DNA of 64,000 nucleotides from CAVYOE01 sp963770155 (GCA_963770155.1 CAVYOE010000001.1:1674001-1738000), one strand, 5' to 3'. Positions 10,630 through 21,156 are shown, numbered from the stretch's first letter. The notes: generated from the sequence alone by a model not told the origin. Numbers and translations: made by a program.

Positions 10630-10953
10630 GTGGTCAAGTGGGCATCGTGGATCGAGCTGGGGCTGTTCGCCGCGCTTCTCTTCTTCTGGCTCGCCCCGGG
10701 CTTCGAGCACGAGACCTTCATCTTCGGCCTCTCCCACGGACTCGGCTTCATCGCCCTCTGCCTCCTGATCTGGGCCGCCGTCCTCCGCCGGGAGGCGCCC
10801 TATCCGCTGCTGGCAGCGACCCTGACTCCGGTCGGGCCGGTAGGCAGCGTGATCGGAATCGCCCTGATCGAGCGACGAGGGTGGGGCGTGGCGCCCAAGC
10901 CTGGTACAACTACCTACCAGGGGATTGACAGGAACCTCCCCGAAGGTGGATAA
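10630..10953 (+). CDS. DUF3817-like small integral membrane protein
   Basis: About 107 residues from a GTG start (MVKWASWIELGLFAALLFFW). Three hydrophobic segments are visible: around the first 25 residues, SHGLGFIALCLLIWAAVL, and PVGPVGSVIGIALIE. The pattern of a first helix, a short loop, a GLSHGLGF motif and two further helices resembles DUF3817 proteins of actinobacteria, whose function is unknown. It begins 41 bases after the kgd stop on the same strand. Translation may start slightly elsewhere, as no strong ribosome binding site marks the GTG. Confidence 0.6.
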   Translation: MVKWASWIELGLFAALLFFWLAPGFEHETFIFGLSHGLGFIALCLLIWAAVLRREAPYPLLAATLTPVGPVGSVIGIALIERRGWGVAPKPGTTTYQGIDRNLPEGG

Positions 10954-10992
10954 TGACTGCAGCAGGGATGCAAGTAGCAAGCTTTTAAAACT

Positions 10993-11023
10993 CGTTCCCG
11001 GGCTAGTCCCGCCTCCGGGAACG
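10993..11023. terminator. Stem-loop between convergent transcription units
   Basis: CGTTCCCG and CGGGAACG form an 8-bp perfect stem with a 15-base loop, 40 bases after the DUF3817-like stop. There is no U-tract, so it is a candidate Rho-assisted terminator or 3'-end stabiliser rather than a classical intrinsic terminator. Confidence 0.4.
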
Positions 11024-11123
11024 AACGCGTCGGAAATCCCTCCCTGGCTACCGACGCGCAGGCGTGGCGCGGGCCGTGTGGACCCCCTGCCTCCCGCGGC
11101 CCCGCCACGCCACCTCTTCTTTT

Positions 11124-11158
11124 CGGCTCTTTAGAGCCGGGGGCTCGCGGCCGCGAGC
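11124..11158. terminator. Two adjacent palindromes after acnA
   Basis: CGGCTCT-TT-AGAGCCG at 11124-11139 (11124-11130 pairs with 11133-11139) and the perfect 16-base palindrome GCTCGCGGCCGCGAGC at 11143-11158 lie immediately downstream of the acnA stop. No T-run follows either one on the transcribed strand. They probably protect or terminate the acnA mRNA. The ~207-base stretch 10954-11160 holds no convincing gene. Confidence 0.4.
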
Positions 11159-11160
11159 TG

Positions 11161-13989
<2,829 letters not shown>

Positions 13990-14046
13990 ACGTTCAGTAT
14001 TACCCAGCCGCCCTGGCGGGACCTACCGGATGGCGGGATCCGGCGG

Positions 14047-14511
14047 CTAACGGCGCAGCAGCTTGCGGTGCTTGATCCCCACCAGCACGGTCCGCCAAAG
14101 CCCCAGCTGGCGAACAAGTTCGAGGGTGTCGCTGGCGGCCCAGTCCTCGATGATCTTTCCGTCCTCGAAGCGGCTGATGACGATGCCGCGGAGGGTCACC
14201 GGGCGGCCGCGATGCGTGCCGTGCAGCGTCCAGCGGGAGGCGACCCGGTCACCCTCGCTGACCTGCTCGTCGACTTCGAACCGAAGGTCGGGGAAGAGGG
14301 CAAGGTAGAGGGCGATCGAGCGGCGGGCTCCCTCGTGGCCCGGGTACTCGAGTGCGTTGACGTGGTCGACGAACTCAGGGTGGTAGACGTCGGCAAGGAC
14401 CTCCAGGTTCCTGCCGGAGCAGACCTCCTCCAACGCCCGACGTGCGATGACGGTGTTCACTGACTCTGGCGCTGATTTCGGCCCGGACTGGGTGGCGGTC
14501 TCGGCGGGCAT
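14047..14511 (-). CDS. SnoaL-like / NTF2-fold ester-cyclase-type protein
   Basis: 154 residues. After a ~25-residue polar N-terminus there is an NTF2-like fold pattern: helix (ARRALEEVCSGRNLEVLADVY), HPEFVDHVN, then beta strands with DRVASRWTLHGTHRG and VISRFEDGKIIEDWAASD. This matches SnoaL-like polyketide cyclases and ester cyclases, a family used for many small-molecule reactions, so the substrate is unknown. It starts 6 bases after the SDR stop, so the two form an operon and may share a pathway. Confidence 0.75.
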   Translation of the reverse strand: MPAETATQSGPKSAPESVNTVIARRALEEVCSGRNLEVLADVYHPEFVDHVNALEYPGHEGARRSIALYLALFPDLRFEVDEQVSEGDRVASRWTLHGTHRGRPVTLRGIVISRFEDGKIIEDWAASDTLELVRQLGLWRTVLVGIKHRKLLRR

Positions 14512-14517
14512 CGTCTC

Positions 14518-15324
14518 TCAGCGCTTGTCGGTCTGCCCCTCGGCAACAGAGTCAGCCACACGTTGGGCTCGCTCGTTTCGTGTTATGCGCCCGGCCAGCT
14601 CCGGATGGCGCATGGCGAAGCCCGAGGCGCGGCGCTGCCGGAACGGCGCGACCACGATCTCGGAGCGGTTGTTGCGAATCGCCTTCAGCGCGGATTTGGC
14701 GACCTTCTCCGGCGTGGTGGCGCCCAGTGCGAGCGGAGTCTTGGCTCCGGAGTCGGCGAACATTCCGGCGTCGCGGACAAGGCCCGGTGAAACGATCGAG
14801 ATGCCGACTCCGGTGCCGGCGAGGTCCTCCCGCAAACCGAGGGCGAAGCCACGCAGGCCGAACTTGGTCGCGGAGTAGAGCGAAGAGCGGGCGCTCGCGT
14901 AGCGGCCGGCAATCGAGGCGACGAAGAGCAGGTGCCCCTCGCCTTTGTCGATCAGCTTCGGCGTCAGCTCGCGTGCCATCTGGATCGGCGACTCGAGATT
15001 GACCCGGAGCGCGCGACTGATCTCGGTGTGGGTGAACCCCTCGAGCCGGCCTGACGCGGGCAGGGCGGCATTGGCCACCAGGCAGTCGAGGTCACCGGCG
15101 TCGGCGATCAGCTTCTCCGCAGCACCGACCTTGGCCAGGTCGGCCACGATCGCCTTGTGGCGGCGGAGGCCGCCGGGGAGGGAGCGGCCCAGCTCGCGAA
15201 GTTGCTTTTGCTTGCGCGAGCTCAGGATCATCCGGGCGCCGGCTGCGGCCAGCTGCTCTGCGATCGCAGTCCCGAGGCCGCCGGTGGCGCCGCTGAGCAG
15301 GATTCGCTTGTCCTCGAGGTCCAC
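14518..15324 (-). CDS. Short-chain dehydrogenase/reductase
   Basis: 268 residues from GTG. Classical SDR: N-terminal ILLSGATGGLGTAIA cofactor motif, IVADLAKV acidic strand, CLVANAALPASG (variant NAG), catalytic SIAGRYASARSSLYSATKFG with YxxxK, and IVSPGLVRDAG. Substrate unknown. First gene of a two-gene operon with the SnoaL-like protein. It diverges from the secreted-protein island across ~35 bases, which must hold both promoters. Confidence 0.88.
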   Translation of the reverse strand: MDLEDKRILLSGATGGLGTAIAEQLAAAGARMILSSRKQKQLRELGRSLPGGLRRHKAIVADLAKVGAAEKLIADAGDLDCLVANAALPASGRLEGFTHTEISRALRVNLESPIQMARELTPKLIDKGEGHLLFVASIAGRYASARSSLYSATKFGLRGFALGLREDLAGTGVGISIVSPGLVRDAGMFADSGAKTPLALGATTPEKVAKSALKAIRNNRSEIVVAPFRQRRASGFAMRHPELAGRITRNERAQRVADSVAEGQTDKR

Positions 15325-15359
15325 CCGGCCAAGCTATCAGCGGCGATAAGGTGGGCGAG

Positions 15360-16190
15360 ATGACCAGGGAAATGCGGCGTTTTGCAGCCACTGTCGGGGC
15401 AACCGCGGTCACCCTCCTGTGCACGGCAGTGCCATCGAGCTGGGCGACCGTGACGATCGGCAGCGACTTCTCGCCGCCCGCGAGCGGCAGCACTTTGTGC
15501 GGGTGCACGATGGCGCAGGCTGCGCTTCCCGGGGCTTTGGTCGCATCGCCGGTGAATGGGACGGTGGTCCGCTGGCGCATCAAGGCCCATCCGGCCGGCC
15601 CCGGGCCCTTCAACCTGCGCGTTCTGCGGCCCCTGGGCACCGCCGCCCTGTTCCTGGGCACCAGCGCGCCAGAATCCGCGCCCGGTGGGGCAATCAAGGA
15701 GTCGGGGACCTCGCTGCCGATCTCGATCGGTGACTTGATCGGTGTCGACTCGCCGGGCGGGGCCGCGATCGAGTTCGTCGATGCCCCGGGAGCCAGCCGA
15801 CAGGTGTGGGGCACGATCCCGGCGAACGGCGCCACTGCGTCGCCGATCTCCTCACAGGAAGTCGAGAACTTTCTCAACGCCGACATCGAGCCGACGAGCA
15901 CGGTCACGGTCGCGAAACCGAAGGCGGACAAGAAAGGGACCGCGACCCTCACGGTGACGGTCCCGAACCCGGGCGCTCTGGCGGTGACCGGGCGGTTGGT
16001 CAAATCGGCGACGGCGGCGCCCACAGCGCCCGGCTTGGTCGAGTTGAAGCTGAGGCCGACCCCGAAGACGAGGGCCCGGCTGCGTGAGAAGGGCAAGGCC
16101 AGGGGGCGCGTCCAGGTCAGCTTCACCCCCAGCTTCGGGCAGGCCAGCTCGCAATCGGTACGCCTGAAGTTGCGCCTCCCGCCGCGGTAG
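15360..16190 (+). CDS. Secreted protein of unknown function, tandem pair A member 1
   Basis: 276 residues from the ATG at 15360; an in-frame GTG at 15351 is an alternative. Signal peptide: RRFAATVGATAVTLLCTAVP then cleavage near SWA. The mature N-terminal domain has CGCTMAQAALPGALVASP, VNGTVVRWRI, FNLRVLRPLG and ISIGDLIGVDSP. The C-terminal ~90 residues form a beta-rich module with KKGTATLTVTVPNPG, LKLRPTPKTRARL and GKARGRVQVSFTPSFG. The next gene is a diverged copy with all these blocks in order. No enzyme motif is evident; it looks like a structural or adhesive surface protein. Confidence 0.72.
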   Translation: MTREMRRFAATVGATAVTLLCTAVPSSWATVTIGSDFSPPASGSTLCGCTMAQAALPGALVASPVNGTVVRWRIKAHPAGPGPFNLRVLRPLGTAALFLGTSAPESAPGGAIKESGTSLPISIGDLIGVDSPGGAAIEFVDAPGASRQVWGTIPANGATASPISSQEVENFLNADIEPTSTVTVAKPKADKKGTATLTVTVPNPGALAVTGRLVKSATAAPTAPGLVELKLRPTPKTRARLREKGKARGRVQVSFTPSFGQASSQSVRLKLRLPPR

Positions 16191-16242
16191 CACCGCGGTA
16201 GTCCCGATTCGCAGTTTGTCAGTGGCCTATATGCTGGCGGCA

Positions 16243-17070
16243 ATGGTCCGGGGGCCCCGATCTCTCCTCACATTCGCGGTCGCCTGTCTGGCTTTCGCGC
16301 CGGCTGCCACCGCGGGCGCCAACGTCACAATCGGCAGCCCGAATACTGCGGCAACCGTGTTGGGAGTCTCGGGCGACTGCGTCTGCGTGCACTCGCCGGC
16401 GGCGATCCCGGGCAGCATGGTGACCTCCCCGGTCAACGGCACCGTCGTCCGCTGGACGGTGCAATGGAACGGGTCCGGCTCGGCGCGATTCCGGGTGATC
16501 CGGCCGCTGACCGGTGCCTCGGCGCTGTTCGTCTCGAGCGGCGCGACGACGCCGGTTCCGATCCTCACCCACAGCTTTGACACCTCACAGGCGATCTCGA
16601 TCGGCGACCGGATCGGTGTGGAGGACGCGGCCGTGGACGGGGCCCTTGGCAACACCACTCCGACCGCCGGAGCTTCGTTCGACACCTGGAATCCCGCGCC
16701 CGCCGACGGGGCGAGCCCGCCGGCGCCGACCGCCAACAGCCCGGGCGAGCTGCTCCTGAACGCCGAGATTCGCCCGACCAACACCTTCACCTCGGCTGTG
16801 CGGAGCAACAAGAAGAAAGGGACGGCCACGTTGACGCTGCAGCTTCCGAACGCGGGTTCGGTAGAAATCGGCGGTGGACCGGTGAGGCCGCAGACGGCCG
16901 CCGCGAGCGCGGCGGGCGCCTTGACGCTGAAACTGACCCCGACCAAAAAGGCGCGGAAGCGCCTGCGCACCAAGGGCAAGGCAAAGGGCAGCATCGCGGT
17001 CGCCTTCAAGCCGAACTTTGGCGACTCCGCGCAGCAGGCAGTTCCACTCACCCTGAAGCGCAAGCGCTAG
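16243..17070 (+). CDS. Secreted protein of unknown function, tandem pair A member 2
   Basis: 275 residues from the ATG at 16243; in-frame ATG 16231 and TTG 16216 also exist. Signal peptide RGPRSLLTFAVACLAFAP ending ATAGA. Shares with its neighbour the blocks VTIGSP, C-x-C, PVNGTVVRW, RVIRPL, ISIGDRIGVE, a serine-rich linker, KKGTATLTLQLPNAG, LTLKLTPTKKARKRL and GKAKGSIAVAFKPNFG. The gap after its neighbour is only ~50 bases. A 7-bp hairpin (CCGCACA-TG-TGTGCGG, 17078-17093) follows the stop and precedes the riboswitch promoter, a likely transcription boundary. Confidence 0.72.
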   Translation: MVRGPRSLLTFAVACLAFAPAATAGANVTIGSPNTAATVLGVSGDCVCVHSPAAIPGSMVTSPVNGTVVRWTVQWNGSGSARFRVIRPLTGASALFVSSGATTPVPILTHSFDTSQAISIGDRIGVEDAAVDGALGNTTPTAGASFDTWNPAPADGASPPAPTANSPGELLLNAEIRPTNTFTSAVRSNKKKGTATLTLQLPNAGSVEIGGGPVRPQTAAASAAGALTLKLTPTKKARKRLRTKGKAKGSIAVAFKPNFGDSAQQAVPLTLKRKR

Positions 17071-17103
17071 TCCCAATCCGCACATGTGTGCGGGGTAAGG
17101 GGT

Positions 17104-17132
17104 TTGCAAGCGTTTCTTCATCCTGCTACTCT
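17104..17132 (+). promoter_or_regulatory. Promoter of first c-di-AMP riboswitch unit
   Basis: TTGCAA (17104-17109), a 17-base spacer, then TACTCT (17127-17132). The same -35, spacer and sequence context recur 855 bases downstream before the second riboswitch, which supports a real promoter rather than chance. Confidence 0.6.
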
Positions 17133-17149
17133 GCCGCGCTTCATAGCAC

Positions 17150-17292
17150 TGGTAATTGCCTAATCCCGCCGCGGCACGGCCGCCAAGGGAACGGGGGAAC
17201 CGGTCAGTTGGGGCGAACCCACGCGAGTCACAAGTGGGGGCGCAGGCTCCTTTAGCGCCAGCCCGTCAGCTAACCCCGTAGGCCGACGAAGG
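17150..17292 (+). ncRNA. c-di-AMP riboswitch (ydaO/yuaA leader) 1
   Basis: The 5' leader shows the family's conserved blocks in order: GGGAACGGGGGAACCGG, GGGGCGAACCCA, a variable arm, CGCAGGCTCCTTTAGCGCC, then CCCGTCAGCTAACCCCGTAG and GGCCGACGAAGGAG. This is the ydaO consensus, which binds two c-di-AMP molecules and normally turns expression off at high ligand. In actinobacteria it commonly precedes cell-wall hydrolases. Its end merges with the GAAGGAG ribosome binding site of the NlpC/P60-type gene, so translational as well as transcriptional control is possible. The 5' boundary is approximate. Confidence 0.93.
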
Positions 17293-17302
17293 AGATTTGG
17301 TT

Positions 17303-17878
17303 TTGCGTAAGACAATTCGGTTCGTGCCTGCTGTGGCAGTCGCGGTGGTGGGGATTCTCGGATTCGTGCCTGGGGCGTCCGCCCAGACCGGAGGCTCCGC
17401 GCCTCCGGGCGAGGCGGCGCCGGCACCGGCCCCTGCGCCGGCGGCGGTCCCCGGCGCCAAGGCGAAGCTGCTCTCGACCGGCCTCGCAGTTCCCCCGGCG
17501 GGGGCGCCTGCGCAGGTCGTGAACGCGATCAACTACGCCAATTCGATCGTCGGCCGGCCCTACATCTACGGGGGCGGGCATCGGACCTTCTACGACCGCG
17601 GCTATGACTGCTCCGGCGCCGTCAGCTTTGCCCTGTACGGCGCCGGCCTGCTCTCGAGCCCGCTTCCGTCGGGGCCGTTCATGAGCTGGGGCGCTCCGGG
17701 TCCGGGCAGCTGGATCACGATCTACGCCAACAAGGGCCACGCCTACGCCGTGATCGCCGGGCGTCGTTTCGACACCTCGGCTGCCTTCGAGCGCCGCTTC
17801 CCCGGCAAGGGGCCCCGCTGGCGCAAGCGGAACCGGCCGCCGCGTGGATTCGTCGCCCGGCACCCGGTCGGCTTCTAG
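17303..17878 (+). CDS. Secreted NlpC/P60-type cell-wall protein, riboswitch-controlled (copy 1)
   Basis: 191 residues from TTG 17303, placed 8 bases after GAAGGAG; the in-frame TTG at 17297 would leave too short a gap. Signal peptide with FVPAVAVAVVGILGFVPG and cleavage after ASA. A Pro/Ala-rich linker leads to an NlpC/P60-like fold: PYIYGGGHRTF, YDCSGAVSFALYGAG (nucleophile Cys), GHAYAVIAG (catalytic His) and a basic C-terminus RGFVARHPVGF. Such enzymes cleave peptidoglycan stem peptides. It is small, without SH3 or LysM targeting domains. A paralogue with the same leader follows at 18160. Confidence 0.85.
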   Translation: MRKTIRFVPAVAVAVVGILGFVPGASAQTGGSAPPGEAAPAPAPAPAAVPGAKAKLLSTGLAVPPAGAPAQVVNAINYANSIVGRPYIYGGGHRTFYDRGYDCSGAVSFALYGAGLLSSPLPSGPFMSWGAPGPGSWITIYANKGHAYAVIAGRRFDTSAAFERRFPGKGPRWRKRNRPPRGFVARHPVGF

Positions 17879-17958
17879 CGCTCGAGTCCCAAATCCCCGC
17901 ATAGCCCTGCACGTCAGGCGCGCGGGGGTTGTGCCAAACCGCATTTGTGAGCGCTTGC

Positions 17959-17987
17959 TTGCAAGCGTCATTGCAGCCTGCTAGCGT
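17959..17987 (+). promoter_or_regulatory. Promoter of second c-di-AMP riboswitch unit
   Basis: TTGCAA (17959-17964), a 17-base spacer and TAGCGT (17982-17987), matching the first unit's promoter in -35, spacing and flanks. A GC-rich hairpin candidate (CCCGC 17896-17900 with GCGGG 17922-17926) sits between the first gene and this promoter. Confidence 0.55.
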
Positions 17988-17999
17988 GCCGCGCCAGTC

Positions 18000-18150
18000 A
18001 TAGGTCACGCCGAGTCCCCGCGCGCCATGCGTAAGGGGAACGGGGGAACCGAACAGTTAGGGGCGAACCCACTACCTGAGATCGACCGTAGTGGGGGCGC
18101 AGGTCCTTTAGCGCCAGCCCGTCAGCTAACCCCGTAGGCCGACGAAGGAG
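18000..18150 (+). ncRNA. c-di-AMP riboswitch (ydaO/yuaA leader) 2
   Basis: Same conserved blocks as copy 1: GGGGAACGGGGGAACCGA, AGGGGCGAACCCACT, a variable hairpin arm that differs from copy 1, GCGCAGGTCCTTTAGCGCC, CCCGTCAGCTAACCCCGTAG and GGCCGACGAAGGAG. The ligand-binding core is nearly identical to copy 1 while the variable arm and 5' part have diverged, as expected for selection on aptamer function. It ends at the ribosome binding site (18144-18150) of the second NlpC/P60 gene. Confidence 0.93.
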
Positions 18151-18159
18151 ACGTGTGGT

Positions 18160-18738
18160 TTGAGCATGTTGGGTTCGAGCAGTTCCGGAAGTCGAGTAGT
18201 ACTGCTGGTCGCGGCCGTAGCCGCATCGCTTGCGTTCGCGACCTCCGCGGCCGCGCAGACCGGCGGCTCGGCTCCGCCCCCCGGAGCAGGCCCCGCTCCC
18301 GTCTACAGCCCCACCGGCAAGGCGACGATCCTCCCCGACGGCTCCGCGGTCCCTCCCGCCGGCGCCCCGCCCCAGGTCGTCGCGGCAATCGCCGCCGGCA
18401 ACGCGATCCGGCTGCACCCCTACATCTACGGGGGCGGCCACAAGAGCTTCTCCTCGGCCGGCTATGACTGCTCCGGGGCGGTCAGCTTCGTCCTGCACGG
18501 CGCCGGAATCCTGAACCGGCCGCTTCCCTCCGGCCCCTTCATGCGCTGGGCCCTGCCGGGGCCGGGCGCCTGGATCACCGTCTTCGCCAACAAAGGGCAC
18601 GCCTACATGACCGTCGCCGGTCTCCGCTTCGACACTTCCGGCGCCGGTGAGGCCCTGAACAGCGGCAGCGGCCCCCGCTGGCGGGCGACCAAGCGCCGCC
18701 CGCGCGGGTATGTGAAGCGCCACTGGCCCGGCCTCTAG
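18160..18738 (+). CDS. Secreted NlpC/P60-type cell-wall protein, riboswitch-controlled (copy 2)
   Basis: 192 residues from TTG 18160, 9 bases after GAAGGAG; ATG 18166 is the alternative. Signal peptide VVLLVAAVAASLAFATSAAA then QTGG. Pro/Gly linker, then HPYIYGGGHKSF, YDCSGAVSFVLHGAG and GHAYMTVAGLRFDTSG. Catalytic Cys and His are conserved as in copy 1, as is the basic C-terminal tail (RWRATKRRPRGYVKRH). Promoter, riboswitch and gene are duplicated as one ~855-base unit. Likely a peptidoglycan hydrolase repressed by c-di-AMP. Confidence 0.85.
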   Translation: MSMLGSSSSGSRVVLLVAAVAASLAFATSAAAQTGGSAPPPGAGPAPVYSPTGKATILPDGSAVPPAGAPPQVVAAIAAGNAIRLHPYIYGGGHKSFSSAGYDCSGAVSFVLHGAGILNRPLPSGPFMRWALPGPGAWITVFANKGHAYMTVAGLRFDTSGAGEALNSGSGPRWRATKRRPRGYVKRHWPGL

Positions 18739-18881
18739 AGCCGGTCCAGCCCCAGGCGTTCAGCGGACTCCCGACGGCGGGGGGCACTCTCTTTGGGGGC
18801 GCGCTCGTTGCAGTGCGCACCCGTTAGCAACTGCAAAGAATCCCGCAACTTCGGCGCCTGGCCGTGGTTACGTTGAGATTC

Positions 18882-20027
18882 ATGGCGGGAAGCTGCAAAC
18901 ACCCGAACACGGGCCGCATCCGGGCGGCCGCGACCCTGGTCGCGGCGGCGCTGGCCCTTTTCGCATGCGCCGCCCCCGTGAACGCGGCAACCGGCGGCGT
19001 CGGCAGCGGCAAGCAGGCCGGCTGCCCCGCCCTGCCGGGGAGCCTGACCTCGACCGGCGGGCCCGCCGGGTTCACGATGCTGATCCGGATCAACAACGCG
19101 ATGAACGTCAACACGTACACGAGGCAGGTCAGCGCCAACCCGCCGGGCCTCGCCAACCACATCCGGCCGCAGGACATCTTCGTTGTCAACACCCGGTTCC
19201 AAAGCCAGGCCGGCGACTCGAACCCGACCGTGGCCTCCCAGCTCGTGGCAGAGCTGCGCGCCACCTTTCCCTGCAACCGGATCATCGCCCTCAACGGACT
19301 CAGCGCCGACCCCAACGCCCCTGGCTACCTGTACGCCCTCGCGAACGACGCGATGTTCGCGACGCTGCTCGATTGGGAGCCCGACGACTGGGCCCTGGCG
19401 CAGGCAACCAATCCGCTGCTGCCGGCCTGGACCTACGGCTACCGCAACACGCTGAAGCGGGTAAGCGGCTGGACAGCGGGGCTCTCCGGTGCACTGGCGG
19501 CCACCCCGAACGGTGTCTTTACCCGCGCAGGTCTGGCTCCGATGGACGTGGCCCAATGGAACTTCGGCGAGATCGCTCAGGCCATTGACCGCAACAACAC
19601 CCGGCTGGGCGCTCTCCACGCGGGTGTGCAGAGCGTGCAGACCCAGGCCTCCTGCATGCAGGGAAGCGCCGCCTTCGGCGCCCGGGCCAAGACGCTGATG
19701 GACTCCTACCGTTTCCGCACCAAGATCAAGAAGAAGAAGGTGCGGCGCAAGGGCAAGATCCGCATCAAGAAGATCGCGAAGCGGGTAAAGATCAAGAAGA
19801 AGGCCCGCCCCAATCTCAACAACCTCGCCCTCCAGATCTCCTTCAGCGACACCCCGAACCCGTCCGATCCGCTGCCGATCCGCAACGTCTCCGCCACTAC
19901 TGCCGATTCCTGCGTCCTCGCAGGGCTCGCCCGCGGGGCCGGCGCTTTCTTCTTCTTCGCCACGGACGACTCGATGCGCCTGCTCTTCGCTCAGCCGACC
20001 ATGGCGTCACTCCGCCCGCCTGTCTAG
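18882..20027 (+). CDS. Secreted protein of unknown function, tandem pair C member 1
   Basis: 381 residues from ATG 18882 (GTG 18864 possible). Signal peptide IRAAATLVAAALALFACAAP ending VNA. Conserved blocks shared with the next gene: FTMLIRINNAMNV, LANHIRPQDIFVVNTRFQ, FPCNRIIALNGLSADP, LLDWEPDDW, QWNFGEIAQAIDRNN, a Lys-rich loop of ~30 residues, LALQISFSDTPNP, LARGAGAFFFFATDDSMR and LFAQPTMASLRPP. The many invariant acidic and aromatic residues suggest a catalytic or sugar-binding fold, with LDWEPDDW as a possible active-site strand, but no known family is recognised. Confidence 0.72.
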   Translation: MAGSCKHPNTGRIRAAATLVAAALALFACAAPVNAATGGVGSGKQAGCPALPGSLTSTGGPAGFTMLIRINNAMNVNTYTRQVSANPPGLANHIRPQDIFVVNTRFQSQAGDSNPTVASQLVAELRATFPCNRIIALNGLSADPNAPGYLYALANDAMFATLLDWEPDDWALAQATNPLLPAWTYGYRNTLKRVSGWTAGLSGALAATPNGVFTRAGLAPMDVAQWNFGEIAQAIDRNNTRLGALHAGVQSVQTQASCMQGSAAFGARAKTLMDSYRFRTKIKKKKVRRKGKIRIKKIAKRVKIKKKARPNLNNLALQISFSDTPNPSDPLPIRNVSATTADSCVLAGLARGAGAFFFFATDDSMRLLFAQPTMASLRPPV

Positions 20028-20037
20028 GGCGGGGATA

Positions 20038-21156
20038 TTGCTCGGGAGTCTGACCGCGGGCGTGACCCCCGCCACGCGCCCGCGGATTCTCCGCGCACGC
20101 ATTTTCAGCCTCGCCCTGCTCGCGGCAGCCGCGTCCGCCGCGTGCATCGCCCCGGCCGCGTCCGCACAGACGAGTTGCCCGCCCATGCCCAGCGGATTTC
20201 ATCCGAAGACCCCCGGCTACCGGTTCACGATGCTGATCCGGATCAACAACCAGGAGAACGTCGACGCCTACGCCACTCCCAACGCGGAGGGCGGCCTCGC
20301 CAACCACATCCGCCCGCAGGACATCTTCGTGATCAACACCCGGTTCCAGAACGAGGCAGGAACCTCCAACCCGACGATCGCTTCCGGTCTTGCCCACCGT
20401 CTCCGCGCCGCCTTCCCCTGCAACCGGATCGTCGCCTTGAACGGCCTTTCTCCCGACCCCGCGAGCCCTGGCTACATCTACGCACTCGCGGAGCTCAACC
20501 CGTTCGCGCTCCTGCTCGACTGGGAGCCCGAGGATTGGAACATCGCCCGCTTCTACACCCCGTCGATTCCGCCCTGGAGCTACCGCTACCGGCCCAACCG
20601 GCGGCGCATCGGTTCCTGGATCGCGGGCTTCGCGGGAGGGCTGATCGGAATCGGCTCGCAGAGCAGGGCGGGGCTGGTCCCGATGCAAAAGCACGACTGG
20701 AACTACGGCGACATCGCGCAGGTTCTCGATCGCCACAACCGCCGGCTCGGCGGCCGCCATCTCGGCCCGCAAATCATTCAGATGCAGGAGATGTGCATGA
20801 AGGGGCCGCCGTTCTTCGGCCGCCGGGCCCGCAGCATCCTCCGCTCCTACACGTTCAAGTCCATCATCCGCAAGCGGCGCGTGGGTGGCAAGGTGAAGAC
20901 GACCCGGGTCTCGAAGCGGCGCCGGAAGAAGACGCGGCCGATCAACCGCAACCTCGCCTTCGAGATCTCGTTCAGCGACACGCCCACGCCCGGCGCCTCG
21001 CTTCCCATCCTGAGTGTCGCGGCTGCCACCGCCGACCGCTGCGTCGCCGCCGGCCTCGCCCGCGGGGCGGCCGCCTTCTTCTTCTTTGCCTCGGAGGACT
21101 CGATGCGGATGCTCTTCGCCCAGCCGACGATGTCGTCTCTGAGGCCACCGTTGTAG
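20038..21156 (+). CDS. Secreted protein of unknown function, tandem pair C member 2
   Basis: 372 residues from TTG 20038. Signal peptide RIFSLALLAAAASAACIAP ending ASAQ. Colinear with the preceding gene throughout: FTMLIRINNQENV, LANHIRPQDIFVINTRFQ, FPCNRIVALNGLSPDP, LLDWEPEDW, DWNYGDIAQVLDRHN, a basic loop (KRRVGGKVKTTRVSKRRRKK), LAFEISFSDTPTP and LARGAAAFFFFASEDSMR. The stop is 9 bases before the enolase-like start, so they are probably co-transcribed. Function unknown; identity is concentrated in the blocks listed, which implies purifying selection after duplication. Confidence 0.72.
   Translation: MLGSLTAGVTPATRPRILRARIFSLALLAAAASAACIAPAASAQTSCPPMPSGFHPKTPGYRFTMLIRINNQENVDAYATPNAEGGLANHIRPQDIFVINTRFQNEAGTSNPTIASGLAHRLRAAFPCNRIVALNGLSPDPASPGYIYALAELNPFALLLDWEPEDWNIARFYTPSIPPWSYRYRPNRRRIGSWIAGFAGGLIGIGSQSRAGLVPMQKHDWNYGDIAQVLDRHNRRLGGRHLGPQIIQMQEMCMKGPPFFGRRARSILRSYTFKSIIRKRRVGGKVKTTRVSKRRRKKTRPINRNLAFEISFSDTPTPGASLPILSVAAATADRCVAAGLARGAAAFFFFASEDSMRMLFAQPTMSSLRPPL

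Noticed and set aside
17270..17971. Minus-strand frame over the first riboswitch unit
   Set aside because: Antisense to a secreted NlpC/P60 gene and a structured RNA.
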